A stretch of 64,000 bases of DNA, taken from Planctomycetota bacterium (GTDB taxonomy: Bacteria; Planctomycetota; PUPC01; DSUN01). Below, in pieces: positions 17,136-25,358 of the stretch; the first letter of the stretch is position 1, and each line of letters opens with the position of its first letter. The DNA lies in contig DAOOIT010000022.1 in assembly GCA_035384565.1 (NCBI GenBank), positions 1 to 64,000 on the forward strand, written 5' to 3'. The notes beneath the pieces are model-generated. The model searched no databases and was not told the DNA's origin. It worked only from the letters and a program-made list of their open reading frames with translations. The position numbers were made by a program, and so were the translations under genes.

Positions 17136-18527
17136 CTACCAACCCTTCGGGAGCCAGGGCCGGGTGGCCTCCACGAGGTCGTCCAGAATCAGGGGGATGT
17201 CATAGAGATCGGTCACGTGCGGGTCGAGGAAGAGCGCCTGTTGCGCTGCCTCGCGGTCGCGGCTCACAGCCGCCTGAATGCTCAGGTCGTGGATCGTCAC
17301 CCACCGTTGAACCAGCGAGTGGACCGCTGGAGGAAGCTCGATCGGCTTCGCCGTGACTTTTCGCCCCGCCACCGTGGCGATGACCTCCACGCAGGCGTCA
17401 CGGGGGAGGCCCTGGATCCAGCCGCCCGTGTTGAGGATGTTCAAGGCGCGGGTGAACGGCTCGCCCGTGAGATGCGCCCACATCAACTCGTGGGCGTGTT
17501 CGGAGGTTAAGAGGTGCAGATCGCCGACCGGCTCGGGTCCGTAGGCCCATTCGCGGAGGATGGCCGGCGGCTCGCGGCGGCCGAAGGGCGGGCGGCCTGG
17601 GATGAGCCGCTTGACGCCGTGGTCGAGAGCATCGATCCGGCGGGGCGTAAAGAAGAAGGGGTAGAACTCCGCTAAGTGCGTGCCGCCGCACGACGGCCAC
17701 GCGCCGAGGATGCGGCACACGTCTTGCTGGAGTTTCACCTCCTCGTGAGTCCCCAGCAGGCTGTCGGCCACCTTGGCCTGCGAGGCGAGCGAGGCGGCCA
17801 GCATCTCGCTCGTTCGTTCCTTGCCGCGAATCCACAGTCGGGTGACGAACGCCTGGTGGTTCACGCCGCCCAGTTCCATGGCCACGTGCCGCTTCTTGCA
17901 GCCGAACACCTCGGCGAAATACTGGAACAAGGCATCGGCCGAATGGCACAGGCCGTAGGCGGGGATCGAGCTGTAGCGTGCTGCTGCGCCCGTGATGCAC
18001 GACATCGGGTTCGTGAAATTCAGCAGCGCGGCCTTGGGGCACAGGCGCTCCATCTCGCGCGCCAGCTCGACCACGACGGGGATTTCGCGCAGGTTGCGGG
18101 CGAGCGCCGTGGGGCCGAGCGTATCGCCCACGCCCACGGGAATGCCGTATTTCGCGCACACTTCGAACGAGCGGAAGTCGCTCTCCTGCCCGCCCGTCGT
18201 GATCGAGAGCAGCACCGCATCGGCATTCCTGAGGGCGGCAGCGCGGTCGAGCGTGCGCGTGACGACGATCTTCGTGCGCTTCTGGCGGACGATTCGCTCC
18301 ACCAGGTCGCCCACGAGCTTGAGTGGCTCGGGATCGAGGTCGTGAACCACCACCTCGCAGTCGCCGAAGCCCCCGACCAGCAGCATGTCGCGCACGACTT
18401 TGTGCACGAACTTGTAGGATGCCCCGACGAAGGCGATCTTCCGCCGGCCCACGGAGCCCTTGTTGCGCGTGAACTCCTCCACAGGCCCCACCCAGCCCGA
18501 TGACTTGCCGACGATCTTGGGCATCAT
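17136..18527 (-). CDS. Glycoside hydrolase family 4 (NAD-dependent) enzyme
   Basis: Protein of 463 residues. The GH4 signature is clear: a Rossmann start 'KIAFVGASYKF', 'LLSITTGGQES', 'NFTNPMSC', the metal-binding 'GLCHSADALF' and 'GGVNHQAFV'. GH4 enzymes use NAD and a divalent metal to cleave alpha- or beta-linked sugars by a redox elimination. The CHS motif is the type described for alpha-galactosidase or galacturonidase members, so that class is my best guess. No signal peptide, so cytoplasmic. The start is uncertain: I use ATG 18527 because codon use remains coding-like to there, but family alignment would also fit a GTG at 18452 (AAGGG upstream), and the frame continues to a GTG at 18623. 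It follows the isomerase-like gene on the same strand. Confidence 0.85.
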   Translation of the reverse strand: MMPKIVGKSSGWVGPVEEFTRNKGSVGRRKIAFVGASYKFVHKVVRDMLLVGGFGDCEVVVHDLDPEPLKLVGDLVERIVRQKRTKIVVTRTLDRAAALRNADAVLLSITTGGQESDFRSFEVCAKYGIPVGVGDTLGPTALARNLREIPVVVELAREMERLCPKAALLNFTNPMSCITGAAARYSSIPAYGLCHSADALFQYFAEVFGCKKRHVAMELGGVNHQAFVTRLWIRGKERTSEMLAASLASQAKVADSLLGTHEEVKLQQDVCRILGAWPSCGGTHLAEFYPFFFTPRRIDALDHGVKRLIPGRPPFGRREPPAILREWAYGPEPVGDLHLLTSEHAHELMWAHLTGEPFTRALNILNTGGWIQGLPRDACVEVIATVAGRKVTAKPIELPPAVHSLVQRWVTIHDLSIQAAVSRDREAAQQALFLDPHVTDLYDIPLILDDLVEATRPWLPKGW

Positions 18528-18639
18528 CGTCCCGTATGCTGCCAGTGACTTGCGGGATCGCTGCGCCGCGCAGGCGCCAAGCGGGCCGAACATCGCCGAG
18601 GCAAACCCACAGTTGGGCAGCACCGCCTCAAAGGGAGAA

Positions 18640-18680
18640 CAGGGACAAGGGACCGAACGGACCCGTGCGGACCGGCCTCA
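18640..18680. repeat. GTCC-rich low-complexity stretch
   Basis: On the minus strand GGTCCGCAC, GGGTCCGTTC, GGTCCC and GTCCCTG follow one another, an imperfect 9-10-base tandem repeat upstream of the GH4 gene. Similar GTCCTATC units occur at 32875. Confidence 0.35.
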
Positions 18681-18691
18681 CGCATCACGTA

Positions 18692-20140
18692 TCAGACGCC
18701 AAACGGCAAGTCCGGCGTCCAGTCGCCGCTGGTGTTGGCGGCGGTATAGGTCTTGAAGCCCAGGTAGTTGCCGAAGGCCTCCCAAAGGACGTTGCCGACG
18801 TGGGCTCGGTTCATGCCCACGTGGTGCGGGAAGTGCCGCACCAGGACGTTGCGGTAGAAGCGCTGGAAGTTGGGGATGCGGACCCAGCCATACGCGCCGA
18901 AGGTGACCGCGGCGTTGGGCTCGACGACGCCCTGGGCGAGCGCGACCTTGAAGGCGCCCGCATTGTCCTGTGTCGCGCGGCAGAGGGTGACCGGGCCGTC
19001 CTGCATGACGAACTCCACGACGCCCATGGCCTTGTCGCGTCCGACGGTGCCGGCGATGATCTCGTGGCAGGCCATCCGGCGCTCGGTCTTGGCCCACGAG
19101 TGGGGGAAGACGCCGCAGTGCCAGCAGTTGACGAGCTCGGGGTCCTCGTTGTGCAGGTTATTCCAGTCGGCGAGGCAGCTCGGCCCGCCGCTGGCGAGCA
19201 TGAGGGCGTGCATCGAGAGCAGGCCCATGATGTCGGCCTCGCAGGCGCAGGGGGTGCCGCGGTCGTCGAAGCGGCCCATGGTGGCGCAGGTGCAGATGCC
19301 GAGGTTCTGCTGAATCGAGGTCCAGCACTGGATCGCCAGGCCGTCGAGCCTGCGGTCCTCGATGAACTTGCGGAGGACGATCTCGAGCTTGGCGATCTTG
19401 GCCAGAATGTCATCGGCGACGGCGGTGGTGTCAATGGTCTTCTTCATGTCGGCGACCACGCGCTTCACCGCGGCGTCGGTGGGCATGGCGTTGATGGCGC
19501 CGATGACTTCGGAGAGGTCGAGGGTGACGCAGGTGGGGCCAAGGGTCTGGAGGGCCTTTTCGTTGTAGCGACAGGTCCAGAAGGCGTCGGGCCGCGCGCC
19601 CACCTGGCCGTAGCGTGCGCTGCGGATGCCACCGACGACGCGGCAGACGGCGGCGAAGCGCTCGGCCGTGCCGCGGAAGCTCTCGTCGGTGGGGAAGCAG
19701 ATGGGCACCTCGGGCACGGAGTAAGGCAGGCCGAGCTGGCGCAGGGCCTCGCCGATGCTCAGGAGGCCGCAGAAGCTGTCGCGCCGCTCGATCTCGCGCG
19801 AGAGCACCGCCTCCTCCTGGCAGCCGACGATGAGGACGGGGACCCGGAGGCCGCATTCCTTGAGGGTGATGGCCACGCCCTGCTCGTCGCCGAAGTTGAC
19901 GGCGGAGACCACGATGCCGTCGGGCTGGGCCTCGCGGAACATGCGCCCGACCTTGATTGCCTCATCGAGCGACTCGACGCAGCCGACCTTGGTGTCGGTG
20001 GGGGAGGGCACGACAACTTCGGCGCCGGTGGCCTTGAGCACCTTGACGGTCTCGTTGCGCATCTTCGCGGCCAGCTTGTCGGAGAAGAAGCCGCGGTTGG
20101 CGGGGATGAAGCCGAGCTTGACCTTCTTGAGTTTGACCAT
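18692..20140 (-). CDS. L-fucose/L-arabinose isomerase-like protein
   Basis: Protein of 482 residues. The overall pattern ('KLGFIPANRGFFSDKLA', 'PDGIVVSAVNFGDEQ', 'RLDGLAIQCWTSIQ', 'CEADIMGLLSMHALML') matches the FucI/AraA-like superfamily often annotated as L-fucose isomerase-like. It is cytoplasmic and should act on an aldose/ketose pair or a related sugar acid; the exact substrate cannot be read. Start ATG 20140 follows GGAGGG at a good distance. It lies upstream of the GH4 gene on the same strand, suggesting a sugar catabolic pair. It has a strong-looking promoter and is divergent from the lipoprotein/radical SAM pair. Confidence 0.8.
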   Translation of the reverse strand: MVKLKKVKLGFIPANRGFFSDKLAAKMRNETVKVLKATGAEVVVPSPTDTKVGCVESLDEAIKVGRMFREAQPDGIVVSAVNFGDEQGVAITLKECGLRVPVLIVGCQEEAVLSREIERRDSFCGLLSIGEALRQLGLPYSVPEVPICFPTDESFRGTAERFAAVCRVVGGIRSARYGQVGARPDAFWTCRYNEKALQTLGPTCVTLDLSEVIGAINAMPTDAAVKRVVADMKKTIDTTAVADDILAKIAKLEIVLRKFIEDRRLDGLAIQCWTSIQQNLGICTCATMGRFDDRGTPCACEADIMGLLSMHALMLASGGPSCLADWNNLHNEDPELVNCWHCGVFPHSWAKTERRMACHEIIAGTVGRDKAMGVVEFVMQDGPVTLCRATQDNAGAFKVALAQGVVEPNAAVTFGAYGWVRIPNFQRFYRNVLVRHFPHHVGMNRAHVGNVLWEAFGNYLGFKTYTAANTSGDWTPDLPFGV

Positions 20141-20185
20141 GGCCGAAGCCCTCCGGTGCGTGGGGTGCGGGGCCGACACAACGGT

Positions 20186-20214
20186 ATCATAAGCAAAGGG
20201 CGGTCGGCCCGCAA
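20186..20214 (-). promoter_or_regulatory. Putative promoter of the isomerase/GH4 genes
   Basis: On the minus strand TTGCGG (20209-20214), 17-base spacer, TATGAT (20186-20191), 45 bases before the ATG. Confidence 0.6.
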
Positions 20215-20221
20215 GCGTGAC

Positions 20222-20250
20222 TTGAAGCGGGGGGCGGGAGGGTGTATAGT
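20222..20250 (+). promoter_or_regulatory. Putative promoter of the lipoprotein/radical SAM genes
   Basis: TTGAAG (20222-20227), 17-base spacer, TATAGT (20245-20250). The hexamers are identical to those at 1662-1690. It is back to back with the isomerase promoter. Confidence 0.6.
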
Positions 20251-20294
20251 TGCGGCGGGTTCGCGTAGGGCTTCAGTTTGGAGGAAAGGAACCC

Positions 20295-20756
20295 GTGCCG
20301 GTGAGCAGGTGCGTGGCTGTGGCGCTTTCGGGAGTGTTGGCTCTGGTGGGCTGTTCCTCGGGCACGCAAGAGCGCGCGGAGGGCGCGTGGGGCGCCGTGG
20401 CGGACGGCTTCCGCGCGTCGCTGCGCTCGCCGCGCGCCGTGGTGGCGCTCGGGGAGCCGATCGAACTGCGCGTTCGCGTGCGCAACGCCGTGGGCGAGAT
20501 CCGCGACTTCGCCTCGGCGCACGACGTAGCGCTCCGGGTGTCGCGTGGCGACGCCAGTGTCGGCGATGACCTGGACTATGTGACCCTCGCCCCGGAGGCG
20601 ATGAAGCTGCCTCCGGGTGAAGAGCGTGAATTCCCGCTGCGGAAATACCCCACCTCGGGCGACGCGGCGAAGCTGTGCGGCGCGCGCGGCCTCTACCGCT
20701 TCCAGGGCACCCTGGGCAAGATGGAACTGCCGCCGATCGAGATCCGAGTCGAGTGA
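20295..20756 (+). CDS. Small lipoprotein of unknown function
   Basis: Protein of 153 residues with a lipoprotein signal (lipobox LVGC, C20). The mature part looks like one immunoglobulin-like beta sandwich ('VALGEPIELRVRVRN', 'REFPLRKYP', 'GLYRFQGTLGKMELPPIEIRVE'). Start is a GTG at 20295, ten bases after GGAGG; a second GTG at 20301 is possible. The radical SAM gene begins 15 bases after its stop, so the two are probably one operon, though a functional link is not evident. Confidence 0.7.
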   Translation: MPVSRCVAVALSGVLALVGCSSGTQERAEGAWGAVADGFRASLRSPRAVVALGEPIELRVRVRNAVGEIRDFASAHDVALRVSRGDASVGDDLDYVTLAPEAMKLPPGEEREFPLRKYPTSGDAAKLCGARGLYRFQGTLGKMELPPIEIRVE

Positions 20757-20771
20757 CCAGGGGCTGTGCGC

Positions 20772-22013
20772 ATGCTTCCCATCCAGGCATCGAAGCTGCT
20801 GATCGTGGATGGCGTTGAGGGGGACCCGCGCATGCGCGCCCGCGTCGAGCGGCTACGCCCGGGCATTGTCGCAGACGACGTGCGCCGCGTGGACGACGCG
20901 ACGCTGGCTGCCCTTGTGAAGGCCGACCTGACTGCCACGCCGCACAACGGCATGAAGGCCGATTTCCAGCCCGTGGTCATCCTCAACCGTTTCCGCTTCG
21001 ATGACGACGAGCCCGAGCGCCTGCGCCGCACCGAGGCGTTCCCCGACCTCAATCGCCTCAAGTTCAACGGCTATGGCGGTTTCGACTGGCGCGACAGCGG
21101 CTCGGCCGCCTGGCGCCAGGGCACGGGCCTCGTCTGCCAGCCCGCCTGGCAGCTCCACACCATCGTCGGATGCCACTTCCGCTGCGCCTACTGCCACCTG
21201 AGCTGGGTGCTAAACGTCATGATGAATATGGAGGACTTCGTCGAGCGGCTCGACGGCTGGATGGATCAATGCCCGAACCAAACCCTCTTCCAGTACGACA
21301 ACTGGACCGACACCGCGTGCTTCGAGCCCGAGCACGGCGGCTCGAAGCTGCTCATTGACTACTTTGCCCGGAAGCCCGGCCGAGCTCTGGAACTCTACGT
21401 GGGCAAGAGCGATCACGTGGACTGGATGCTCGACTACGACCATCGCGGGCACACCGTGTGCTGTTGGAGCGTGAGCGCGGCCACCCAGAGCCGCCTCTTC
21501 GAGTATCGCTCCGCCCCGATGGAGGCACGCATCGAGTCCATGCGCAAGTGCCAGCAAGCCGGCTACCCCGTCCGCGTGCGCTTCTCGCCCATCATCCCCG
21601 TGAGGAGCTGGGAGGCAGAGAACCGCGAGATGATTCGCCTGCTGTTCTCGCGCGTGCGGCCCGACGTGGTGACGATCGAGACGATTCGCTTCCTCACCTA
21701 CGATGCGATGGCGAGTTGCTTCGACTTGTCGCTGCTCGACGAAGAGTTCGTGACGGCGATGAGGGCGTTCTCAGGCCAGCCGTTCGCGCCCGGCTGCGAG
21801 GTCCCCGACGATTGGCGCAAGCGGGTCTATCGCTTCTTCTTCGACGAGCTTGAGGCCGTCGGCTGCGAGGCCCCCGTGGCCTTCTGCCGCGAGAAGCGAG
21901 ACCTCTGGAATCACTTCGCTCCCGAGTTCGCCCGCTACGGCCAGCACCCTGACGCGTACATCTGCAACTGCGGCCCCTACTCGGCCCCGGCAGGCGCGGC
22001 GCTGCTTGAGTGA
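20772..22013 (+). CDS. Radical SAM protein, spore photoproduct lyase-like
   Basis: Protein of 413 residues. The iron-sulphur motif CxxxCxxC is present as CHFRCAYC (C134, C138, C141), followed by 'HLSW'. The arrangement, with about 130 residues before the motif and later 'DHRGHTVCCWSVSA' and 'VRVRFSPIIPV' segments, resembles the SplB-like radical SAM group, whose founding member repairs spore photoproduct in DNA. Many relatives are of unknown function, and spore repair is not assumed here. Later cysteines near the C-terminus (ICNCG) could bind a second cluster, which is speculation. Start ATG 20772 follows AGGGG by eight bases. A HAEP repeat begins directly after the stop. Confidence 0.8.
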   Translation: MLPIQASKLLIVDGVEGDPRMRARVERLRPGIVADDVRRVDDATLAALVKADLTATPHNGMKADFQPVVILNRFRFDDDEPERLRRTEAFPDLNRLKFNGYGGFDWRDSGSAAWRQGTGLVCQPAWQLHTIVGCHFRCAYCHLSWVLNVMMNMEDFVERLDGWMDQCPNQTLFQYDNWTDTACFEPEHGGSKLLIDYFARKPGRALELYVGKSDHVDWMLDYDHRGHTVCCWSVSAATQSRLFEYRSAPMEARIESMRKCQQAGYPVRVRFSPIIPVRSWEAENREMIRLLFSRVRPDVVTIETIRFLTYDAMASCFDLSLLDEEFVTAMRAFSGQPFAPGCEVPDDWRKRVYRFFFDELEAVGCEAPVAFCREKRDLWNHFAPEFARYGQHPDAYICNCGPYSAPAGAALLE

Positions 22014-22019
22014 CACGAT

Positions 22020-22102
22020 GGTGGAGCGTGCATACCTGCACGCGGAACCAGTGGATGGCGGCCGGCCACGGTTCGTCCCGCGTGCAAGTATGCAAGCCCT
22101 AC
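22020..22102. repeat. HAEP inverted-repeat element, copy C
   Basis: Left arm 22020-22049 (GGAGCGTGCATACCTGCACG then CGGAACC) and right arm 22077-22102 (CGCGTGCAAGTATGCA then AGCCCTAC) are inverted around a short centre. It lies between the radical SAM and DUF4091 genes. Confidence 0.7.
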
Positions 22103-22150
22103 AAGTGCTTCTCTTCGCTTCGCGGTGCGTGACCAGGAAAGGAGAGTGCC

Positions 22151-23851
22151 GTGAGGGGGTTACGTGCGATTGTCTGGGCGGCGGCCCTGGCTGTCGCAAG
22201 TAGCGAGGCCCTGGCCGATTGGCAGGTGTGGACCGTGACCGACACGCGGCGCGTGCTACGCGACGAGCCTGCCGGCAAGGGGACCGAGGTCGTGCTCGCC
22301 GCCGCACGAAACGAGGGCCGTGGCTTCCAGATCCTCATGCGCTCCGACGAGGCGGTGAAGGGCATCAACATCCAGCCGGGCGACCTCAAGGGGCCGGGCG
22401 ACGCCGCCATCGCCGCGAAGGATGCGCGCCTCTATCGCCAGCACCAGCTCGAGATAAAGCAGGGAACGCATCGCAACGACGCCTTCGAGCCCGGCTGGTA
22501 TCCCGACCCGCTCATCCCCTTCCGCCATCCCGTCACGGGCGAGCCGCTCAAGGGCGCGCGCTTCGCCGCGGTGCCCTTCGACCTGCCGGCCAACGAGACC
22601 CACGGATTCTGGGTGGACGTTGCCGTGCCCGCCAGGACCCCGCCCGGCCAGTACCGCGGCGTGTGCCGCGTGACTGCCGAAGGGCAGAGACCCGTTGAGA
22701 TTCCCGTGGTTCTGCACGTCTGGGACTTCGAGTTGCCGTCCACGCCGACGCTTGTCACCTCGTTCGGCTCGCCCGCGGGCGCCCTGCGCGGCTACTACCG
22801 GCGGCGGGCCAAAGAGGGGAAGGACAAGGAGCCCGAGGATTGGGCCGCCGTGGAGACTCAGTGCTCGCTCATGCTGAGTGAGCATCGTTTCAACGCCTAT
22901 CCCCCCTCAGGCAGCCTGGCGCCCGTGGCCAAGCCAGATGGCACGTTCGATATCCCCGCCGAGCAGGTCGCCGCGTTCCGCGAGTTCGTGGATCGCTACC
23001 ACGTCAACGCCTTCTGCACCCCGCACCCGTCGTCGGCCGGGGTGAAGGACCCCAAGGCCGAGAAGCCGAAGCTCCATGCCTGGCTGAGGGCATGGGACAA
23101 GGCAGCGGCTGAGCTCGACCGCCCTGTGCTCTTCTATACCTACCTGAAGGACGAGCCGAACAAGGAGGAAGAGTACCGCTACGTCCAGACCTGGGGCAAG
23201 GCCGTCCGCGAGGCCAAGAGCGTCGTCAAGGTCATGGTGGTCGAGCAGACCAAGACCCAGGACGAGAAGTGGGGCGACCTCTACGGTGCGGTGGACATCT
23301 GGTGCCCCCTCTTCTCGCTCCACGACCCCGACACAGCCGCCCAGCGGCAGGCCCTGGGGGAGCAGATCTGGACCTATACGGCCCTCTGTCAGCTCAAGCC
23401 TACCCCGTGGTGGCACATTGACTTCCCGTTGCTTCACTACCGTGTGCCCGCCTGGATGGCCTGGCGCTATCGAATGACCGGCTTGCTCTACTGGGGCGGC
23501 ATGTCCTTCTGGAACCAGGTCGAGGACCCCTGGACCGACGCCTGGACCTATGGGCACCCGAAAGAGAAGGACAAGAAGGGCCTCGTCTACAACGGCGAGG
23601 GCACGCTCGTCTACCCGGCCCGGGCCGTGGGCTACGAGGGGATCGTCCCCAGCCTGCGCCTGAAGGCGTTGCGCGACTCCATCGAGGACTACGAGTACTT
23701 CGCCCTGGCGGCGAAGCTGGGCCTGGCCGACAAGGCCCAGGAGATCGTTCTTTCCGTTGCACCGTCGTTTTTCGAGTGGGACAAGGACCCCGCGTCCTAC
23801 GACAAGGCCCGCGCCAAGCTGGCCGAACTGATCGTTGCCGCACGAAAGTGA
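22151..23851 (+). CDS. Secreted DUF4091/GH123-like glycoside hydrolase
   Basis: Protein of 566 residues with a signal peptide (to about ALADW, residue 23). The N-terminal part is a beta sandwich with 'PARTPPGQYRGVCRVTAEG'; the C-terminal part is a barrel with 'LFYTYLKDEPN', where D334 and E335 are candidates for the Asp-Glu pair used by GH123 enzymes, and 'GLLYWGGMSFWNQ'. DUF4091 proteins are related to GH123 beta-N-acetylgalactosaminidases, but substrates are mostly untested. Start is a GTG five bases after an AAAGGAGAG box. The MttB-like gene begins 25 bases after its stop, suggesting co-transcription. Confidence 0.8.
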   Translation: MRGLRAIVWAAALAVASSEALADWQVWTVTDTRRVLRDEPAGKGTEVVLAAARNEGRGFQILMRSDEAVKGINIQPGDLKGPGDAAIAAKDARLYRQHQLEIKQGTHRNDAFEPGWYPDPLIPFRHPVTGEPLKGARFAAVPFDLPANETHGFWVDVAVPARTPPGQYRGVCRVTAEGQRPVEIPVVLHVWDFELPSTPTLVTSFGSPAGALRGYYRRRAKEGKDKEPEDWAAVETQCSLMLSEHRFNAYPPSGSLAPVAKPDGTFDIPAEQVAAFREFVDRYHVNAFCTPHPSSAGVKDPKAEKPKLHAWLRAWDKAAAELDRPVLFYTYLKDEPNKEEEYRYVQTWGKAVREAKSVVKVMVVEQTKTQDEKWGDLYGAVDIWCPLFSLHDPDTAAQRQALGEQIWTYTALCQLKPTPWWHIDFPLLHYRVPAWMAWRYRMTGLLYWGGMSFWNQVEDPWTDAWTYGHPKEKDKKGLVYNGEGTLVYPARAVGYEGIVPSLRLKALRDSIEDYEYFALAAKLGLADKAQEIVLSVAPSFFEWDKDPASYDKARAKLAELIVAARK

Positions 23852-23876
23852 GCGAACTGCCCTCCCGAAGGGTCCA

Positions 23877-25358
23877 ATGCCTTCGGCAGGGCGCTTGTGC
23901 AGGAGGCCGCAGGTGCTTCAAAGGGGCCTGCTGAAGGATGCAGATGTCGAGCGCCTTGCCGATGGGGTCCTCGCCATCCTCGAGCGCGTCGGCATCCTCT
24001 GCCAGAACGACGAACTGCTCCGCACCCTCGACGTGGCAGGGGCGAGGGTGGACTTCGCGGCCCAGCGTGTGCACTTTCCGCGCCCCATGGTGGCAGGGTT
24101 CGTTGACTACCTTCTCGGAGAGGCCGCGAGCCGGCGCGAGTACAATGCCGAGCGTCCGTGGCAGCAGACCGGTGCCTCCTCGGGCCCCTTCTCGTCCATC
24201 GGCCTGCCCGACCTCGAGACCCAGGTCGCCCAGTTCGTGCTCGACCCTGCCACGGGCGAGCGGCGAAGCGGGAACAAGGCGGACCTCGTGCGCCTGATCC
24301 AGTTTGGCGATGCGCTTCACGGGGAGGCCGGCGTGGGCCATTGCCTGCTGCTGACCGACGTGCCGCCGCTCGTCGAGCCGCTTGAAGCGGCCCTCTTGCT
24401 GGCCGAACACGCCCAGAAGCCGCACGCCGCCTTTGCGTGGAACGTGAGGCAGATTCCCTATCTGGCGGAGATGGGCGAGGTCCTGGGCTACGCCAATTGG
24501 TACAACTACGGCGCGATCTGCTTCGCTCACCCGCTGCGCTTCGACCGCGACGTGGCCGACCGCTTCGTCCACAAGGTCAAGGCTGGCTCGCCGACCGGGC
24601 TGACGGCCATGCCCGTGGCGGGTGTGACGGCGCCGGTCACGCTCGCCGGCTTCGTGGCGGTGGCCGCCGCCGAGCACCTGGCCACGTGGATCGCCGCTCG
24701 GGCGCTCAACCCCTCCGTGCGCCTCGGCGGCTCCATGTGGGGCGCCACGGTGGACATGCGCGGCAGCGGCGTGAGCTACTGTTCCTTCGATGCCATGCTC
24801 TACTCCTTCGCCACGGTCGAGTTCCTCCGTCGCTGGTGCAGCATCGAGGTCCCCGTCGGCGGCGGCGAGTACTGCGACGCCAAGGCCCCCGGCCTCTACG
24901 CCGCCCTCGAGAAGGCCTACAAGGCCATGACCATCGCCGCCTTCAGCGGGCGCCACCCGAGCATTGGCTCGGGCCTGCTCGACACCGGCAAGGTGCTCTC
25001 GCCCGTGCAACTGCTCATCGAGCGTGACTTCGCGGCGGGGGCGCGCCAGTTCGCCCGCACCGTTGTCGCCACGCCCGAACTCCTCGCTCTGGAAGAGATC
25101 GCCGACGTGGGGCTGGGCCTCGACGCGAGCCACCTCGGCACAGAGCACACCGTGCGGCACTACCGCGATTCGCTCTGGCTGCCGGCCCTGCTCGACCGAT
25201 CGGGCTGGACGGGCCCTGACTACGAAGCCAGGATGCTGGCTAAGGCCCGAGCCGGATTCGACGAAGTGTCCGCTGCCTACCGTAAGCCGCACATTGACCC
25301 TGGCAGGCTGGCGAAGATGCGGGCCATCGTTGCGAGGGCGCGAAGGGAGCTGCTGTAG
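23877..25358 (+). CDS. MttB-like (trimethylamine methyltransferase family) protein
   Basis: Protein of 493 residues in the MttB superfamily ('ADGVLAILERVGI', 'GSSSG'-like 'TGASSGPFSS', 'LTAMPVAGVTAPVTLAG', 'GGGEYCDAKAPG', 'HLGTEHTVRHYRDSLW'). Archaeal MttB carries pyrrolysine at an in-frame UAG; this reading frame has no UAG, so it belongs to the non-pyrrolysine group whose characterised members demethylate glycine betaine or related quaternary amines onto a corrinoid protein. Start uncertain: ATG 23877 keeps the family-like 'RRPQVL' segment, but a GTG at 23913 has the better AGGAGG. Its stop touches the start of the URO-D-like gene, so a methyl-transfer pair is likely. Confidence 0.8.
   Translation: MPSAGRLCRRPQVLQRGLLKDADVERLADGVLAILERVGILCQNDELLRTLDVAGARVDFAAQRVHFPRPMVAGFVDYLLGEAASRREYNAERPWQQTGASSGPFSSIGLPDLETQVAQFVLDPATGERRSGNKADLVRLIQFGDALHGEAGVGHCLLLTDVPPLVEPLEAALLLAEHAQKPHAAFAWNVRQIPYLAEMGEVLGYANWYNYGAICFAHPLRFDRDVADRFVHKVKAGSPTGLTAMPVAGVTAPVTLAGFVAVAAAEHLATWIAARALNPSVRLGGSMWGATVDMRGSGVSYCSFDAMLYSFATVEFLRRWCSIEVPVGGGEYCDAKAPGLYAALEKAYKAMTIAAFSGRHPSIGSGLLDTGKVLSPVQLLIERDFAAGARQFARTVVATPELLALEEIADVGLGLDASHLGTEHTVRHYRDSLWLPALLDRSGWTGPDYEARMLAKARAGFDEVSAAYRKPHIDPGRLAKMRAIVARARRELL

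Noticed and set aside
10233..22102. Repeats as a CRISPR array or insertion sequence
   Set aside because: Copies are far apart, inverted within themselves and without regular spacers, cas genes or a transposase.
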